From NCBI RefSeq assembly GCF_964204645.1, contig NC_134027.1:7738485-7802484 (forward strand): a stretch of DNA of 64,000 nucleotides, in the 5' to 3' direction. Every line of letters begins with the position of its first letter. The stretch's first letter is position 1. This DNA comes from Tubulanus polymorphus (taxonomy: Eukaryota > Nemertea > Palaeonemertea > Tubulaniformes > Tubulanidae). Below the pieces are notes generated by a model, which was given only the letters and a program-made list of their open reading frames with translations, did not search any database and had not been told where the DNA came from. The translations under genes were made by a program, and so were the position numbers. Positions 38,784 through 52,100 of the stretch are shown piece after piece.

Positions 38784-40190
38784 TTCAGCCATGAAGCCAT
38801 CTAGCCAAGTCAAAACTAGGCTACACTAAACTTGACACAATGTCACACCAAATGGTTTATTATACTAAGTCTCGTTTCAACTTGAGTTTATCTAACTAGA
38901 AGGAAAATGACACCACCAGAAACTAAAAGCTTCTGAAGACATTGCTTTTAAGCCCAATTAGTGACACATTTAAAATCATTGGAACAGTAGACTCACAGTA
39001 GCGACATTGGGACCATTTGACAAGAGTTCAGTCTTGGCTAATCTTCGAGAAGAACCTTTGTGAACTCACCAAATTGAGCGGTTTTATAAGTTGACAGGTA
39101 TCGAGTATAGATGCGTCGGGTTTCAAGAGACTTTGGAAGCTGTCTTCAAATATTCTATGAGCTATGTGTAAGTCTTTAAATATCACTACATCTAAGCACA
39201 AACACACTATAATTGTGATAAGATAAGAGCCATAATGGCTTAGGATGGAAGAAGTGAGCCTAGTACAGATTAGGCTGGAAGACTGGAAATTCTATTTACA
39301 TTTACCCTAAAAATCACAGCGCTGCGGATTTTAATATATAAAGGTTTACAAATTTATATATATACATATACAGAAGTTGATTATTAAACAATAATGACTA
39401 GCTGATTGCTGTGCTCCAATTATTAGTGGATATACATACTGTCCAAGATAATTTCCTTAAATTATGCTATTCAGTATTCAGTTGGAATCACCTCAGCGAC
39501 AATTAAGTCAGCCAACCAACTCCACTGCGATTCTCAGCCACCCTCTGCCTTACACAGACCAGCGCCTAACATTCAATTACAACGTATCTCTCTCCAGTAG
39601 CATATTTGCCACATTTGGATGCAGCAACGTCTCATTCAGAAACAATATTTTTTCTAAAATTTTCATATAATGAATGGATCATTGTTATGTTGCAGGTTTT
39701 CATGGATCAGCTAATCAGTTTGAGGTAAAAAGCATTGATTTATCAGTCTACCAATGCCCGCTCAGAAATGTGTATTCATGACATGTTGGAAATGTAGACC
39801 TGCCAGACCCTGGTTACATATATCCATTACTACACACAATCTCCACTAATAATTAGAGCATTACGCGAATAGTGTATATGAATAGAGCAATATACAATAT
39901 CGATAAAAAATAAACTTTCGTGGCAAATGGTAAAGCAATTACAAAATTGAAACAAGAGGCAATTCATGCATATTTGTTTGTATGTTATATTAACCTGTTC
40001 TATTTCACACCTGATCAGAATATATTGCTATAGACTGTTTTAACAACCATACATGCACATGTATTTGTAGCCATGATATTTCCCTCATGAATGAATGATG
40101 GCTTTTTCTGGATCAGATATCAATGGGTTCTGATTATTAATAAACGGTTGATGGAACACCATAGGTCAGTATAGATTCGAACTTCTGGTA

Positions 40191-43100
40191 TCAATGAAAT
40201 TCGGTATGGTCGACCGGGATCAGCGCCGACATTGAATTACTTCGACGCGTTCTAGTTCTACTGCTGTTTATACTCTGAGTCCGCGCGAATATAGATCGTA
40301 ATTGAGGTTCCACATCGCCTAATAGAGGGCGCTTTATCGGATCACCATGCCAACATGCTGACATCATTTCCCAACATTCATCATCGAATTGTTTTAATTT
40401 TTCTGGACGAACTCCTGAAAAGCACAGATAAAACACTTTCATTTTTTTGGAACTGTTCTCCTTCAAAGGCTCACTACTCAAGAAAAGTCTGAGGTCACAC
40501 TAAGATCTCATGTCACACTGTGAGGTTGAATCCCCATTTCAGTCAGGTCCCACTCAGGTGACCTAAGTAAGATCTCATGTCCCACTGTGAGGTTGAGTCA
40601 CCATTTCAGTCAGGTCCCACTCAGGTGACCTGAGACGGTCTCAGGTATACTCAGGTCACCTAAGATCCACCTGCTCTGAGAAATGCTTGGTCTTGTGACA
40701 GCACAAAATGGTGCTGTCTATGTCGCTAATTGCAAAAAATCTGATGATCGGGCCGAATCCTATGTGAGTAAGGCATAAAGGATGTATATTTAGTTGCACA
40801 GAGGCATAGAATGTTTGTTCACCTTTTTTAACCGATGTCCACAGCATATCTTTACTTGTGCATTGTTCGTAGGCGTATGGCAACCTGACATGTCCAGCGC
40901 AGACGTACCAGAATAGTATACCGAACGCGTACACATCGACGCTACTGTCGTATTTACCAGTGAATAATTCTGGAGCCATGTGAATCGGTGTTCCTACTAT
41001 ACTACCGCTCATCATTGCTTCTGGTTTACAAAATCCTAAATCGGTGATTTTTCCGCGATTTCGTTTATCCAGCTGCAATGACAAAGAATACATATACCGA
41101 CCTCGTATAGTTAGAATTCATTCGCATTTTCAGCTTCTGATTGCTAAGACTTACCAGCACATTCTTTAGTTTGATATCTCTGTGAACAAGGCCTTGACTA
41201 TGCAGGAATCGAATACCTTCCACAACATCTATAGCAACTTGTAACCTGTTCAAATCAAAATAATGCATATTCAAATTTAAATGAAGAGTACAGACTCAGT
41301 TACCATTAAGCTAAGTACAAAGATCATGAACTAAAATTGTTTGTTTAGCTAAGCGTGCTTCATTCAGATCACTGTAATTATGATTTTTACATTATCATCA
41401 TGATAATCAACAAAACTATTCTCATAAACCATATATGATTTGGATCAATTGGTACCACATGCTCTTTTAAGGCACATTAGTGAAAAACTTATCTTTATAC
41501 GAGTCTTTTAAAAACATAACAACAGATGAATACTTCTTGTCGAGTTAAATTAATGATAATGTTCAGCAAATTTTCTTAAAGCGCTAAATTGATAATTAAC
41601 ATACATGTATGACAAATAAATCTGATAACAACTGATGATTCAGCTTTTTTCAAATTCTGGCACCACCACCTGACGTGAACACTAGACCACCGTCTCTAAA
41701 TACCAGGACACCATCAAACAGGGGTAGAGAGGATATTTTTACTAAGACATGTGAATAATTGGTTGAGTAAACTAATGCTTTTAATGGAAATCCTTAACTA
41801 TGAGAAACCCCATCCGATAGATCAATAATTTTGTGAATCCAATCATCTTTTTTTGGAAAAACTTTGAAACAAGAAACAAAACGAAAAAAGAGACAGGAGA
41901 GTACACTATATTCTTTCATCTGGCTCGACACAAACAATATTACCTTCCAGGCCAGTGTAGCCCCCGGATAATGGCTTGTTGTAAATCACCTTGCATCAGG
42001 TCAGTTATAAGAAGAACTTCAGGGCTGTAGCCATCACCGTAGTCGTAATTGATGGCCGCACCGTGAATAGGGACAACCCGTTCGTGGGGAGGAAGATTCC
42101 TGTAAAATTGGCGCAAATCTGATCAGTGATTGATGCTTGTTATGAACACGAGGGGGCGCTGGTGTAGGTGAGTGTCCGATAGAGTTCATGTAACTTACAT
42201 TGTATAAGCTTGTCAAAGCCACGTGTCAAAAATTGCGTTAAAAAAAACACTGGGTTTAATGAACTCATCAAAAACAACAAATGTTGAAGTGAGCCTGATG
42301 CAAATTCAATAATTTTCAACCAGTGGCACTTGGGAATCCAAGCTTACCCATATTGTGTTACATGAACTCAAAGCAGGTACATGATAGTAGTCATATATAG
42401 GGCTGTGAATAATCAACACGCTGATCGTGAGTGGTGCAGGCGGGTGGTGTCCTATAATGCATGTGCCTGAAATAGAAAATTAACACCGACCAGCCAGCCA
42501 GGTCATCCCGTCGCTTACAGGTCGACATTCACGCTTACCTACTCGGCCAATCAAGTCCAGTCTTGATGGCCGTATATAAATCTCGTTGGGCTCGCGGCAT
42601 GATGAGCAATACAGCAGGTGACGAGCCTCCGCCGTACGAATAATCAATCACCGAACCGAATATCGTAACTAATCTCTCATGTTCTGGAACATTCCTGGGT
42701 ACAATATAACAATGAGGTTCAATAGTGGAACATCCATAAAGTGTATATGTATCAACTGAATTCTACCCCATTAGGAGTAGTTTTCAGCCATGCCTTAGCA
42801 ATGGTACATATTTTCCAGACCCATAGTGTACCTATTTTATGGATGGTCCCTAGGGCATCAAAATACAAGGTAAAACAGAGCCAAAGAAATTATTACATAA
42901 TGCATTGCTCAACTTTGAATAATAGCAGTCTCAGTCCTTTTTTGTTGGTAAACTAAAATCTATAATTTCGATAGAAATGCCTAAAATTTACGTTTACAAG
43001 TATGTCCACCAAGTACTCAAAATCTAAGCATCACAACTGCAATAAAATATAAACATATGAAATACATCTGAAAAGATTTAGTATTACATGTGGGTTCCAG

Positions 43101-46100
43101 ATAAGCTCTTCAATAGCATAGATCGTGAAAATACAGTGTAGATCTCAAAATGATCAGCACCATGCAGGAAACAATAGATAAACTGGCAATAATAACTGTC
43201 TGACTGTTTGAACTTGATTTACATGACAGTTCTCAATTGAATCCAACGTCCATTCATCAGTTCTGTGACAGCTGCACACTCACTAACCCACTCAATAAAT
43301 ATCTATCCAGATGATTTACTGTTTTCTTTCATTTATATGAAGTACAGGTGAAACAGTACGGATCATTCCATTTCCATTAGACAACCGTGATTACAGCTTT
43401 TTAATGGGCTATGGAAATGAAACGACCATCAAGAACTACAGTCTACTTTTCTCCCAATATCGGTCAATTGATGAGTAAATAGTTAACCGAGATATGTATT
43501 TCATATCCAAGCTGAACAGAGACCCGAGTTAGGCTAGGTTTACTTTTTGGTGAATTGTTACAGGTAAAATATTTGTCCCAGACAAACTGAATTAATTATC
43601 AGAAATGGTGACTGTGTTTTGAAAGTGACTTGAATAGATAATGGCTAGTGATATGATGATATCAGGGAAAAAATTCAAGTTTGAATTATCAGTATAAGCT
43701 AGTAAACAAACTACATGCTACAGAAGGGGTATTAGCCGCGTTCCCACTAGATTCGGCACTTATGAAGTACCATACTTCGCTAGTGCCTAATTCAACAAAA
43801 TACAGCGCTTCCACAGCTAGTTACGTTGACATGTAGAGTCGGCAATTCGACACTTAGTAAGCCCAGTATACTAGTCACCCGGTGTGCCGAGGGGAGTGAA
43901 ATCAGTGTTGAGTGTATTGTACTACAAAGATGTAAATACACAGCTAGCTAAGCACCGAATCTGCATTCACAATACAGAAAATACGCGGCCAGCTCAGTTC
44001 CGTACTGAGATTGCGTTTAATAAGCCTCGTATTTCAATACGGAACTGAATAAGCCGCGAATAGGCCTCGAATAATTTTTCAAGTGTGAATGCGTAATACC
44101 GTCCTGAAATCCTAGTGCGAACGCAGCTATTGACGTACACAAAGCTTCTTGAATAATTGATAAAGAAAAATGCTCTATCAACAGGCAGGCTGTAAGCCTA
44201 TAGAACTGAAAATCTAGAAAAGAGATGCTTTTTCAGAAGGATGCAGCAATTTCTGAAATTCAAATTAATTTCATTAGTTCAGCATTAACTCCATACACAT
44301 GGCAGGCCATAAGTTAACTTTTTTTGTTAAATGAAACAACTAACCCTTTCAGTGTGTCTACACCGTAGAGCAGTGTGTAAATCGGTGATGGACTTAGCTA
44401 ATACACCACGGTCAATTGACCATTAGCTGCATCGCAGTTTAGATGCACTATAGCGGTATGCCCATTATACAACGCACTGGGACAGAATCCTCCAAAATTT
44501 TCAAATCATCTCCAGCACTTAAGGGTAAGAATCAGTCAGCACTGAAAGGGTTGGTTGAACTGCTGGAATAACTTTACAAGAACAGGTTAACAAACACAAT
44601 ACAAACCAATTTGTTTATCCAGAGTTCTCAATACTGTTATACATAAGAATAAGATATCAGATTGAATGATTTATGATGTCGCCAGGTTAACCTTAAGTTT
44701 TAAAACAAGCAACATAAATGAAGCCGCAAGTTATTTAATACAGTTCATAGATAGGCAATATATGTTTGCAGCATTAAGAACTTGATAAACTTGTAATTGT
44801 ACTTCTCTAAAGTCAATAAAAATGTGAACAAGTGAACTAGAAAAGTTGAGCTCAGCACTTAGGTTCATGGCGTTGTTCAAAAATGACATGTGGCAATTTT
44901 CTAGTTTGGTTTCTTTAAGAACAAGACTTACTTTGTATAATAGAATTCTAATGCGAGATCGTTCCAGTGTTTGTCGTCGGGTGGTACAACCGATTTGATG
45001 GCGCACGGAGAATGTCCTGCCCAGTTTTCGCATGAATACACCACGCCATACTGTCCTCGACCGATTTCCCGCCCCATCTGTGGCATACCTATAAGAGACA
45101 AAAAAAATGAATTAAGTACGACATTTGATTGAATCTAACTAAATGTCATGCAGGATTTATGAATATTTCCATCATGAAAAGGTAACAGACAGGTTCTGAA
45201 ATCAAAAGAACTACTTACCAAACATGATCATATCTTTAAGCGAAACACTTTCCAGAGCCATCCTAGCTACGAGTGGTGCGTGTACTTTCCGCACACGTAG
45301 TCGTTGTTCTTCAGTTTTTTCGAGACGACCGGAATGACGCGCTTCAAGTTGACGCAGAGCGGTGGCGAACGCTTCATGCGAATTCTTCAATCGCTCTTTG
45401 ATCTGAACACATATACTCTTTGCTAATCTGTAATGAATATGTGATGATATAATAGACATAAGGGTTAAAATAATAATCCAGGTCCCAGTTTGAGTATGAT
45501 TGAGCTGCAAAGAAACCTGTTGGTCTTACTTTGTTTCACTGAGACTGCTGATCATATCACAAGCCACTGTTTTCTTCCATTCTCGGTCAATTTTTGGCGG
45601 CGTATTCCAAGGCATTGATTGAACGAGCTGAAAAAGAAGTTACATCATGTCAGCACTATCAGGCAGAAACGATTCAGTCTTCCAAGGTAGTATACATTAG
45701 GAATTCCCTTGCTCTCCCTGATTATATTGATACTTAGGGGTGAAGCTTTTAACGTCATTCGATTTAAAATGCAACCACTTATTGAAAACTGTTGTTGAGA
45801 AGACATAGATTGAAGTTCGAGAAGAGAGAAAAGTGGCAATTAACAAGACTGGGGAGCATAGAGCAGGGACTATGTATCATTTTTTACCTCTTTCATTTTT
45901 TCAAGAAGTAGCATCATTAGTGATGAACTAGTTCGCACTGTTATTTCCACTTGATAAGCTGCATTGAGAATCTATGTAAAATAAATATATCGTATGAAAG
46001 TATTCAAAAATGAAGCCTCAAAGTGGTTCAATCTTAGCATCTGTACGGCCCCTTATCTAAAGGTAAATATATATATCTAGGAAGTCTGCAGATGTTGTCC

Positions 46101-49100
46101 CCCATTTCCAAGTTATTACTTGCTTCAAATTAACTAGTATATCTAGAGGGTTCATTCAATGGAAACATGTCCAAAAGGCTTCATTTCCTCACAAGATTAC
46201 AGGTCAACATTCTTTTTAATTTGATACACCTCGTGTCAAGAGTCAATTTAACTGTCGTCATAATGTATTTCAACAAAATGAAAGGTCAGACTACCACTGA
46301 TGAATCACAAGTGTCAATTCAACTGTCATCCAAATTTATTTCAAAATAAAAGGTCAGACTACTACTGGTCTCATATCAAAATGTTTCGTTATCTCCTCCA
46401 ATTGAAATGGCCTGGAAAATTCTGTCTAGCGTCACATTTCAAATCTCTTATCACAATCAATGAGTTGACTAAAATTCTCTCTTTTTCATTTATTCTTATT
46501 AAACAGTTAGATAATGCTAGGGAATAATTCTGAAATTTTCAACACGATCTATCGGGCTTGTCATTTATGTATACTAAGCTCAGGAACTGTACGGTATAGG
46601 CCTGTGCCAATGAGGTATAAAATCAATAGGCCTATATTTATATAGGTTAACAGCCTGTAGACTATGGGTATGACAAATATAAAACTAACTACATTGCAAC
46701 AAGCCACTTTTTCTATGATACATCATGAAATTCATGAAAACATTCGAACAGATGATCTAGTGCAAATGAAGCGCAAGAGTCATCATACGTACCAAAAACA
46801 AAATTTATGGAAAAACAACATTTTCCAAATCTATATGATAACAGTATATAATAGAAACCACATACGATAAGATATTCATCTATGTCATGGCTATTGTTTA
46901 ATAGTTGTAGATTTAGATAAATGGCAGCGGTCTCAAGAAACACATAAATAAGAAACATGTACGTCATGAACTAGGACAATTTCTGGAAAATACAGTAATC
47001 AACGACCTGGAAATTCACCGCAGTCATCTGAGAACGTATCATGAGCTTTTAATGTTGCAATCGATTGTGGTCATAAAATATGCATCAGTAACAATATAAA
47101 TGGAAATACCACGTTAAATGACTGAAGTCTCAATTGAGCTAAAAATTAGCATATTTTCACACTCCATAAAATGCATTGATTTATGAAATTCTTTGCTCAT
47201 TCAACCTAACGGTATTTCTCAAACTATATAGAACCTTTTAAGGTGAATGGTTACTGAGTTTGACCTCGGGTTCTATTCATGTCAATTATGACCACTATAA
47301 ACAGTAAACACTCACAAAGGATTATTCTAAGTAGTAGAAGGAATGCCTTTCTTTATACCTGTTTCAGTGCCTCCGATGTATTCATTGATTCACCATTTTC
47401 TCGGTCATTTCGTTCTAAGCTTTCCAAACATCTCGTCAGCGTTCCTGGTTAATAAATCACCAATATCAATATACATATTTAACATAACTTGACTGTCACA
47501 TTAACCTTTTAAGTCTCACAAAAAAAGAGTTCAGAAAAATTAGATAGTCTACAACTCTACATTTCGTCACAAAATGGAATATACAAAGTTCACAAAACAA
47601 CAGGAAATAGATGAACTTTGCTTGTTGATTGAACTTGTTGCAGGTATTCAATAATCACTGATTGTTTTTGTCAAATTTTGATCAGATTCAAAGAATAAAA
47701 ATTGATTACTTGAAAAGGTTGTTTTTAATTCAAATCGGTAGGAAATTGATTGAAAAGTTCATATTTTGAACGAAATTCTATACAAAATGAGGAAGGGATC
47801 AATAGATACTGTTTGACTAGTAAGTAGGTCTGTGTCAAAGTTATTTCAGCAATTTGAGGTCAATTTTTAGATTAATTACCTGTATAGCTATCTCGTAGTA
47901 CATCCACTGAGCCGACCAATTTAACCGCAATCGCATTATTCAATTTACCCAGTATCAACTCTTTAATTTGTCCTGTACAGGTTTTGATATCTTTGGCTGA
48001 AGTTATTTGACCGTCCTCTGTACTGTCTATACCTGAATAAATGTAACAACATTCAATATTCAACATTCAATGAAATGCATCGCAAAATTTATCTATTATT
48101 TCAGGAGAATTGAAGTATTAATGTATAAGAATAGGTAATGAACAATCTAGATAGGAATTTGAAATTCCATTTGATGAAACTTAATCAGTTAAATCATGGA
48201 CGTAAAACGATATCATCTATTATACATTCATGGTTTAATGCAAAATGCAGTGATGAGCTGTTACACGTTAAATCAGTCAGTCACACTTCGTTGAAATCAG
48301 TTCATATGCAATTAATAATGACAAAGATATTCACGCTTTACAGCTGCGAGATATTGCATAGATACACACAGTTCTGACAGTCTTTCATTGGCATTATTTC
48401 TTATTCATTATTGATTTGTCTGTGAGGATGTCGGACAGATTCTAATTACATTTAGGCCTACTGAGAAAAAAATTGTTGCTAGCAAACCAGACAGATCTTC
48501 ATTCGCCAGAGTACCGTAACCAGACTCAATGACTTTGATAAACAGGTCAAAAAGCAGCTCTGAAATACGGATGACAGAATAAAGGTTCAACGTACCGTTA
48601 AAATCATATTCAGCGGCCATCGTTAACAAAGTATCCTTCATGTTTGAGATAGTATCGATGATCAACGTACGTATTTCATCCTGTTTTTTCACGGCTATGT
48701 CCATTAACGACAGATAGAGTTCATTTTCTTTTTCGCGGGCGAATTCCAACTTTCGCGGCGTGACCATCATGTCGCGCGCCATGTCGAACGCGGTCATTAT
48801 GAAATTACGCAGGCAACGTGTGTGCGCGATGTTCAATAATGTCGCCGCGCGAATCAAGTGAGTTTGTAAGACCTGACGCACAAATAATAATAAATAAGTA
48901 GTGAAGTTTTCGAATTTCTCCACATACTCGCTGTCCATTTCCGCAGTTGTCGTGTCGCCAGAACTTATTCGCATACGAGTGTTGTCTTTTGGCACCAGAC
49001 TCAGGTATCCGATATCGCATAGTTGGTGGAAGATGTTCACCGACGCGTGGTCACGTGACGTCGACGACGGAGCCGTTTGTTGGTATTCCGTCGCAAAATG

Positions 49101-52100
49101 ACGCGACGATACTGGTACAGATTTACCATGACGTGCCGATTCGGTGAGTTCTACTGAGTCCGCATAAGACGGAACTTGCACAAAAAACACAGGGGTTTTC
49201 GGAGCCATAGTTTTCAGTTCTTTTAATTCTTCAATGTCCTGAACAGAAGAAAACAAAAACACAATGAAAATAAACAATATGAAAAACATTTAGAGCAAAC
49301 ATCATCAGAAAAGCACCAGTCTCCAAAATCTAATTTTGAATTGAAGGTGCCATGAATGGAATCAAAATCAACAACAAATATATCACATACCTTTTGATAT
49401 AATTGGTCAGCACCAATCGCATATATAAGTATTGGCAGTACATCCTCCGTACATTTCTGATAAACTTGTTCGATTGTTCCCTCGTAATCCATTCGACACG
49501 GCGACATGACGACCTGCGTGCCGTCCTTCAACAGCGGATGATTCAGCGTCACCTCCAGCGTCGCTCTACCGTGCGCAACGTCCTTCGTATCATCGTCGGA
49601 GATTTTAAGGTCGGCGATGGGTACTGTACGCCATGACTGATTGTACGCGGCGAGGTTATCGACGAGTTCGTAACTACCCGGCAAACTCAAACTCAAATTG
49701 TTCTGATTGCCGTATTTAAAACGTACCATGCGCCACGTCACTTCCTCGTGGTCTTCGACCAACGGTAAAATAGTCTGCGAGAATAGATCGTTAATGATGT
49801 TCGCTTTCGCGTTCGAAGTTTGACCCAAAACGACTATGCACTGTGGCTGGTTGATGATGTTCTCAATTTCTTCTTCTTCTTCCGGATAGAGATCGGCGGA
49901 CAAAATCTGATCTGAAAAAACCCGATTCAATACACTATGAGAATTCAATACACTATGAGAATGAAGAAACGCTGTCTACACTGGCATTATTATTAATCCT
50001 CGCTTGGTATAAACCCATTTTGGTTCTATAGCCAATTCAACCACTTAAGACTTATGAACAGGTGGGATATTGAACCACAGATTGAAGAGGTCTCGATTAT
50101 TAGTTACCACAGGACCTTACGAAACGATGAAAGTTGGGACCTGAGCCTGCCCAATAGATTCACCAAGGTTTTGCCATAAATCTATTGGATATGTTACTGT
50201 TTTATGCATAGGTCTTCTGTCTAGCAAACAAACCACACTATGTATAGGCAACAATATGAACCCTAACAAGTCTTCATAAGTAGGATAACATATATGCAAT
50301 AGTACTGCCCTTCTTTGGGTTCCTCTGCCAAAATTCAAATGCTAGGTACGATCCTAATATTGTGTATTTTTCTCAATATAATCAAATCAATTGGCAGCAA
50401 AATGGCTTCGATACGCAATGTATATACTAATCTCTCAGCTACAGCCACGCCCCATGCTGCATTACGTCCATTCATTTATGAATGAAAATCATTTTTCACT
50501 GGCATCTGTTCTGTACACGACATCAACATCGAGTTAACACGTGAATGAACGAGTACTATACTACAGTGTTAGACAGCTGATTGCATAGGGTGCAAATTGA
50601 AAATCGATAAACAGTTTTTCAAACATTAAAGCATTCCTTTGTGTCGACTATCATTCACCTTTTCTTGTCATTTTCGACCAAGGAAATACAAATATGTCAT
50701 AGGCTCCCATACAGAAATTTTTAAAAGAGAGATGGCGAAATCATCAGAACATGCTGTCGATACAAATGTCCACCTATCATGATAAAGCCTAACCAAAGGA
50801 TTAAGGACATTTCGAAATGTCAGAATTTCATCATCGGAAGTTTTTCAGTTTATGTATGGCTTAAACAGATGTTTCATCATATTGTCCACCGACATGAACC
50901 GTGTTAAAACACATGTGGGGAGGATTTATTTAAAATACGGAATATAAATAATAACAAAATGTCGAAATCAGCAAGAATTTCAACATTCCTTGCATAATCA
51001 CAAGGCCTAACGCTCGTCACAATTCACAAAAGGCCTAGTGTGTACATTGTACGTACCTAATAACAGAAAACACAAACATGATTTCTATGGAATTTTAGCT
51101 ATTGCTGACAGAAGATTTTAACATCTACTATGCCAAGGTCTCCATGAAAGAAAGGAGTTTCGATTTTCATTTCAATGATAAAGCTACGCTATTCGGGAAG
51201 ATACAAACAGCTCGGATGTAATATGATCATTCTATTAATATTGCAACGAAGAATATTTCAAGGAATTTTCTAGGAATCGCATTTAATTGACGTCAGGAGG
51301 AAAAAACCTCATAAACAAAGAACATCTGGCAGAAAATATGTTACATTTTATGAATTCAGAGTGCCACTCCGGCCTTGCGTTCGGCTATTATCATGATTAT
51401 AAATGAGCTTGAAATGAGATTCTAGGAATTCAGATTTGTTCACTTAAAAAAACAACCACGGAACAATCATTAGCCCAAATGATGATGACAATGATGATGA
51501 TGTCTAGATTTTCTCGAGCAATTGAGAATTGAAGAAGCGGCTAGGCTACCAAGATAATCGCTAAAGATCATATCACAGTAGTTTGTTATATCGTCTTTTT
51601 TGGTTTTCTGATAGAAACTGGGTAAATGAACCACGTAAAAAGAATAAACCCACGTGCAATGGAATGGATAGAAGAGGCCCAGTAAATGGTTTGGGATCTC
51701 TAGGCCTATGCCAGGATTCTGGCACCCTTACCACAGGTCTGAAGCATCACCGCCACCACATGAGAATTTAAGCTAGTAGAGCTACCACCAACACCTGGTC
51801 CAGATTTTCTTTTCCTGAAATCTAAATCATTGAAATATGTAACGCACAGGCATATATAGATATCAATTTTCAATGTCATATTTTAGGACGTAATCATGAC
51901 CTTGAGCGGTAACGTCATATCATAAACTGTGATATCCTAAAACAGTCACAAATACAGCTCCATAGAGCTAAAAATGTCCCGAAAATAATTTTGTCACACT
52001 GATTGAAGCAATTGAAATGCTAATCTTATTTTTGTATAGGCCTATCTAGATTTCATACAATGTCATGTCTACACAAACTATGGTACGGTATTGTGGGATT

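Larger units (their letters stand above)
33787..40190. other. Convergent 3' region of the PKA and DSTYK genes
   Basis: The PKA stop (33786, plus strand) and the DSTYK stop (40191, minus strand) face each other across 6.4 kb. The sequence is AT-rich with no convincing exon and is probably 3' UTR plus intergenic DNA. No canonical AATAAA was found for the PKA transcript; ATTAAA variants occur near 34085 and 36923. Minus-strand AATAAA motifs at 38861-38856 and 37950-37945 could end DSTYK. A 146-codon open frame at 34989-35429 has no family resemblance and biased composition, and I do not call it a gene. Confidence 0.5.

Noticed and set aside
41944-42099. Exon 10b as a decayed pseudo-exon
   Set aside because: The frame, both splice sites, the exact length and structurally important residues (HER, Gly turn, VLLI, GDL) are intact despite substantial divergence, which argues for selection.
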